A stretch of DNA of 64,000 bases from an uncultured Gammaproteobacteria bacterium (GTDB lineage Bacteria; Pseudomonadota; Gammaproteobacteria; Pseudomonadales; Pseudohongiellaceae): the NCBI GenBank assembly GCA_913060695.1, contig CAJXUA010000007.1:1-64000 (forward strand), read 5' to 3'. Under the pieces are notes generated by a model. The model was given only the letters and a program-made list of their open reading frames with translations, made no database searches and was not told the origin of the DNA. A program made the translations under genes and the position numbers. Below, one piece after another: positions 60,753 through 64,000 of the stretch. Each line of letters begins with the position of its first letter. Position 1 is the first letter of the stretch.

Positions 60753-61436
60753 CTAGTCGATGATATGACGATCGCGCAGTGCAATTTGCTTGTACTGCGC
60801 TTTTTCCGTGACACCCGCAACCTTGCTCAGAAAGCTGTCGATGTCATCGAAGGGCAATTGACGCAGCGCCTGATGATCTAAGTCCCACCACTGGCTCGCC
60901 AGAAGCGCCGCGCGGGTTGATTCGCTGAAACGATAGCGAATCGCGCGGGCCGGGTTGCCGCCCACGATCTGATAAGGTTCAACATCCTTGGTGACTACCG
61001 CGTTGCGCGCGATAACAGCGCCATGTCCCACGTTTACCCCTGCCATAACTACTGCCCCATGGCCTATCCACACATCGTTGCCGATCTGCGTGAGACTAAT
61101 AAGACCCTTATATTGATGGCTTACGGAAAGGCTAGTGGACACCCAGTCTAGAGGATGATTGCGCGGCGTTTCACCCAAGGTGACGTCGCGCCCGATACTG
61201 CAGTAACGCCCGATAGAAGCGACATTGAGGATGCGGCTATCCGAGCGTACATAGCTGTGCGCTCCCATGGTCATCGGCTTGTCCGACTTGGGTAGCTCCA
61301 CATGCACATGGCGAAGCTTGGCGTATTCTTCGAAGAGAATATGGGAGTCATGAGAGACAAGGTCGATGCCCTTAATAATGACATTGCGCCGCGCCGCTTT
61401 GCGCTGCTGGAAGAAATAGCGAATTCTGCTAATCAA
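60753..61436 (-). CDS. CatB-related hexapeptide-repeat O-acetyltransferase
   Basis: IGNDVWIGHGAVVMAGVNVGHGAVIARNAVVTKDVEPYQIVGGNPARAIRYRF. Confidence 0.92.
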   Translation of the reverse strand: MISRIRYFFQQRKAARRNVIIKGIDLVSHDSHILFEEYAKLRHVHVELPKSDKPMTMGAHSYVRSDSRILNVASIGRYCSIGRDVTLGETPRNHPLDWVSTSLSVSHQYKGLISLTQIGNDVWIGHGAVVMAGVNVGHGAVIARNAVVTKDVEPYQIVGGNPARAIRYRFSESTRAALLASQWWDLDHQALRQLPFDDIDSFLSKVAGVTEKAQYKQIALRDRHIID

Positions 61437-61592
61437 AAGAACTATCCTTATTCAACTTATAAAAAAACGTCGCTACGAGAACCGCAACGACGCTGCCTAT
61501 TATAGACTTAGAGCGGCAGGAAGGACTTACTCTTCCCTACAATAAGAGAAAATTTCTCCTCGGAGCTCATTTCAGACTATGATGCCCGCACT

Positions 61593-62822
61593 ATGCTCAA
61601 CATCCTGTGGCTCAGTTTCTTCTTTCTCGCCTTCATCTCCGCCCTGTGGCAATGGTTGACGGGCAGCAACCCCGAGGTCTTTAGCGAACTAGTCGCCGCC
61701 AGCTTCGAGATGGCCAACCTAGCTGTTGAGATCGCCATCGGCTTGATCGGCGTGATGGCACTTTGGCTCGGTCTATTCCGCATTGCAGAACACGGCGGCC
61801 TAATCGCCATCATCTCCCGCGGCATGGCCCCACTATTCAAACGCCTGATGCCGGAGGTCCCGGCCAATCACCCCGCGCTCGGCTCCGTGACGATGAATTT
61901 GGCCGCCAACTTCTTGGGCCTCGATAACGCCGCTACTCCCATGGGCCTGAAGGCCATGAACGATCTACAGACGCTGAACCCAGACCCAGACACTGCCACT
62001 AATGCGCAGATATTGTTCCTAGTACTCAACACTTCTTCCGTTACACTGCTGCCCGTGACCATCTTCCTCTACCGCGCGCAGCAAGGCTCACTCGAACCCG
62101 CCGCCGTGTTCCTGCCCATCCTCATGGCGACATCTGCCTCTACCCTCGTCGGCTTGATGAGCGTGGCCTGGGTGCAGAAACTCAAACTGCGCGACCCGGT
62201 GCTGATGGCCTGGTTCGCCGGTTTTGCCCTTTTCCTCGCCGCGGCGCTAAGCTGGATCGTCTCTCAGCCAGCGGATCTTCTCGCCACCCGCTCGGCCCTG
62301 ATCGGCAACCTGCTGCTATTCAGCATCATCGTGCTGTTCCTCGTCTCCGGCGTGCAGCGCAAGCTCGACTGTTACTCGCTGTTCATAGAAGGCGCCAAAG
62401 AAGGCTTCACCGTCGCCATCAAGATCATCCCCTTCCTGCTCGCCATGCTCGTCGGCATCGGCGTATTCCGCGCCAGTGGCTGCCTAGACATCATCCTCGA
62501 TGGCGTGCGCTGGACCGTCTCTATGCTCGGCTTCAACACCGACTTCGTCGAGGCACTACCGACCGCGTTCATGAAACCACTCAGTGGCAGCGGCGCGCGC
62601 GCCATGATGCTAGAGACCATGAACACCTACGGCGTAGACTCCTTCCCCGCCCGCGTTGCCGCCACCTTACAAGGCAGCACCGAGACCACCTTCTACGTGC
62701 TAGCCGTATACTTCGGCAGCGTCGGCATCCGCAAGACCCGCCACGCGATCGCCTGCGGCCTGGCCGCCGATTGCGCCGGCATCGTCACCGCCATAGCCGC
62801 CTGTTACTGGTTCTTCGCTTGA
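61593..62822 (+). CDS. Nucleoside recognition (SpmA-SpmB-like fusion) membrane protein
   Basis: MTLGVMALWLGLFRIAEHGGLI-type motif, LAANFLGLDNAATPMGLKAM, ALPTAFMKPLSGSGARAMM, GSTETTFYVLAVYFGSVGIRKTRHA. Confidence 0.9.
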   Translation: MLNILWLSFFFLAFISALWQWLTGSNPEVFSELVAASFEMANLAVEIAIGLIGVMALWLGLFRIAEHGGLIAIISRGMAPLFKRLMPEVPANHPALGSVTMNLAANFLGLDNAATPMGLKAMNDLQTLNPDPDTATNAQILFLVLNTSSVTLLPVTIFLYRAQQGSLEPAAVFLPILMATSASTLVGLMSVAWVQKLKLRDPVLMAWFAGFALFLAAALSWIVSQPADLLATRSALIGNLLLFSIIVLFLVSGVQRKLDCYSLFIEGAKEGFTVAIKIIPFLLAMLVGIGVFRASGCLDIILDGVRWTVSMLGFNTDFVEALPTAFMKPLSGSGARAMMLETMNTYGVDSFPARVAATLQGSTETTFYVLAVYFGSVGIRKTRHAIACGLAADCAGIVTAIAACYWFFA

Positions 62823-62845
62823 GTGGGAACGCGAGCTCTATTATT

Positions 62846-62923
62846 GTGAGCGGGAACTGGCGGCTTACTTTCGAATTTCGCGATAGCAATGTGCACATCT
62901 TAGATTACGAGGATTATCACTAA
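62846..62923 (+). pseudogene. higB: 3' remnant of a HigB-type (RelE superfamily) toxin gene
   Basis: In-frame VSGNWRLTFEFRDSNVHILDYEDYH*, the characteristic HigB C-terminus, with TAATG overlap into higA. Confidence 0.8.
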
Positions 62924-63216
62924 TGGCGATGCACCAACCTCCTCACCCCGGTGAATTTATCTGGGCAACGTACATGGCTCCATATGGCCTAAGCTGCCGA
63001 TTCCTCGCCGAGAAACTTTGCGTTGCCCCTTCGACTCTCAACCGAATATTGAAATTCAAAAGTGGCGTGAGCCCTGAGATGGCAATACGCCTATCAATAT
63101 CATTGGGCCGCAGTCCCAAGAGTTGGCTCGCAATGCAAGGAAACTATGATTTGTGGCAAGTAGAGCAACATTTTGAACAGGGCAAAATTCAGAAGATAGA
63201 ATTGAGCATGGTTTAA
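62923..63216 (+). CDS. higA: HigA family antitoxin
   Basis: HPGEFIWATYMAPYGLSCRFLAEKLCVAPSTLNRILKFKSGVSPEMAIRLSISLGRSPKSWLAMQGNYDLW. Confidence 0.93.
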   Translation: MAMHQPPHPGEFIWATYMAPYGLSCRFLAEKLCVAPSTLNRILKFKSGVSPEMAIRLSISLGRSPKSWLAMQGNYDLWQVEQHFEQGKIQKIELSMV

Positions 63217-63281
63217 ACCCACAGCATGCATATACTGCCTGCTATCTTTCACAACTGACCACTTCAGTTGGCTGAGGAAAA

Positions 63282-63479
63282 GTGATGAAATTGACGCTCA
63301 TGATTCTAACTCTTCTACTAATCAGCGCCTGCTCGAATCGTGGCATATACGAAGGCCTCCAAGCTAACCAACGCTATGAATGCACGAAACTCCCACCGGT
63401 CCAATATCAGCAATGCATGAAGGACGCCAATAAGTCCTTCGACCAGTATGAGCTCGAGCGCCAAGAGGCAACGCGCTAA
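63282..63479 (+). CDS. Small lipoprotein
   Basis: Lipobox LISAC; short Q/E/R-rich mature part. Confidence 0.65.
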   Translation: MMKLTLMILTLLLISACSNRGIYEGLQANQRYECTKLPPVQYQQCMKDANKSFDQYELERQEATR

Positions 63480-63752
63480 CGCCTCTCTCCCTAGCCGATT
63501 ATTCGAACGAGTTATCCCACCCTCGTTTGATCAACAGCTCATCGGGTTGATCCCACATCAAAAGCGGGTATATTAGAGCCCGTTTTGACCACTTTCGCGA
63601 CCCATCACTGTGGCAACCCTCCATCTGCTGTTTTCTTTGCAGGGGGCAACGCCAGCATCCAGACACGGACAGCGATTGCCTCAAGGAGGTCGGCCCCATT
63701 TCTTTGCGCGGCCTGCTTTCACCTAACAAAAACGATAGGAGGCTATATTGTG

Positions 63753-64000
63753 ATGATCGCACTTCCCCGATTGACCGCACCGCTTCTACTGAGCACTTTG
63801 CTATGCGCAAGCACCATAGCGAGCCAAGCTAGCGCGCAGGACTGCGCGGCGCCTGCACTGCCCGATATTAGCGCTGTACCGATCCTCCACCTCAATCCAA
63901 GCGACCCAAGCCAATCCACTGTCGGTCGGCTGAAATTTAGGGGCGCCATCCATCTGCAACACTATGCCCCCAAGTTTGGTGCTTACTCTGGTCTGCACAT
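63753..64000 (+). CDS. Partial exported protein, possibly 'esterase-like activity of phytase' family
   Basis: Signal peptide, then VGRLKFRGAIHLQHYAPKFGAYSGLH, resembling the FRGGLxLxSxDPRFGGxSGL start of that family; runs off the window. Confidence 0.5.
   Translation, partial: MIALPRLTAPLLLSTLLCASTIASQASAQDCAAPALPDISAVPILHLNPSDPSQSTVGRLKFRGAIHLQHYAPKFGAYSGLH

Overview
This 64 kb window reads as chromosomal DNA from a Gammaproteobacterium. The taxon is inferred from gene content only (ectoine operon, many TonB-dependent receptors, RND/MMPL exporter). I saw no rRNA, CRISPR array, intact insertion sequence or prophage. About 55 protein-coding genes are supportable. They include a tRNA-Arg, an orphan LanC-like protein, three TonB-dependent receptors, ectR-ectABC plus an SSS symporter, an RND/LolA-like/outer-membrane operon, and a SulP transporter. 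Also present are an SPFH/RHH pair, a DUF6249/ECF-sigma operon, a BlaI/BlaR1-TonB pair with a clear operator, and a Rieske/PQQ-dehydrogenase locus. The observations I would follow up first are: (1) a translationally coupled operon of M16 peptidase, ABC ATPase, ABC permease, double-PDZ lipoprotein and two FG-GAP/VCBS proteins, a candidate undescribed envelope or export system; (2) a tRNA-Arg followed by two promoter-carrying 5'-half tRNA copies fused to palindromic repeats, which could make chimeric small RNAs; (3) a putative periplasmic catabolic island of Tat-type exported enzymes, whose PQQ dehydrogenase carries a DWD motif (compare the lanthanide-type DYD motif) and lacks the vicinal Cys pair; (4) a higB toxin reduced to its last 25 codons upstream of an intact higA; (5) a short minus-strand gene split by one in-frame TAG and missed by the ORF track. 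All family calls were made by eye from motifs, without database searches.
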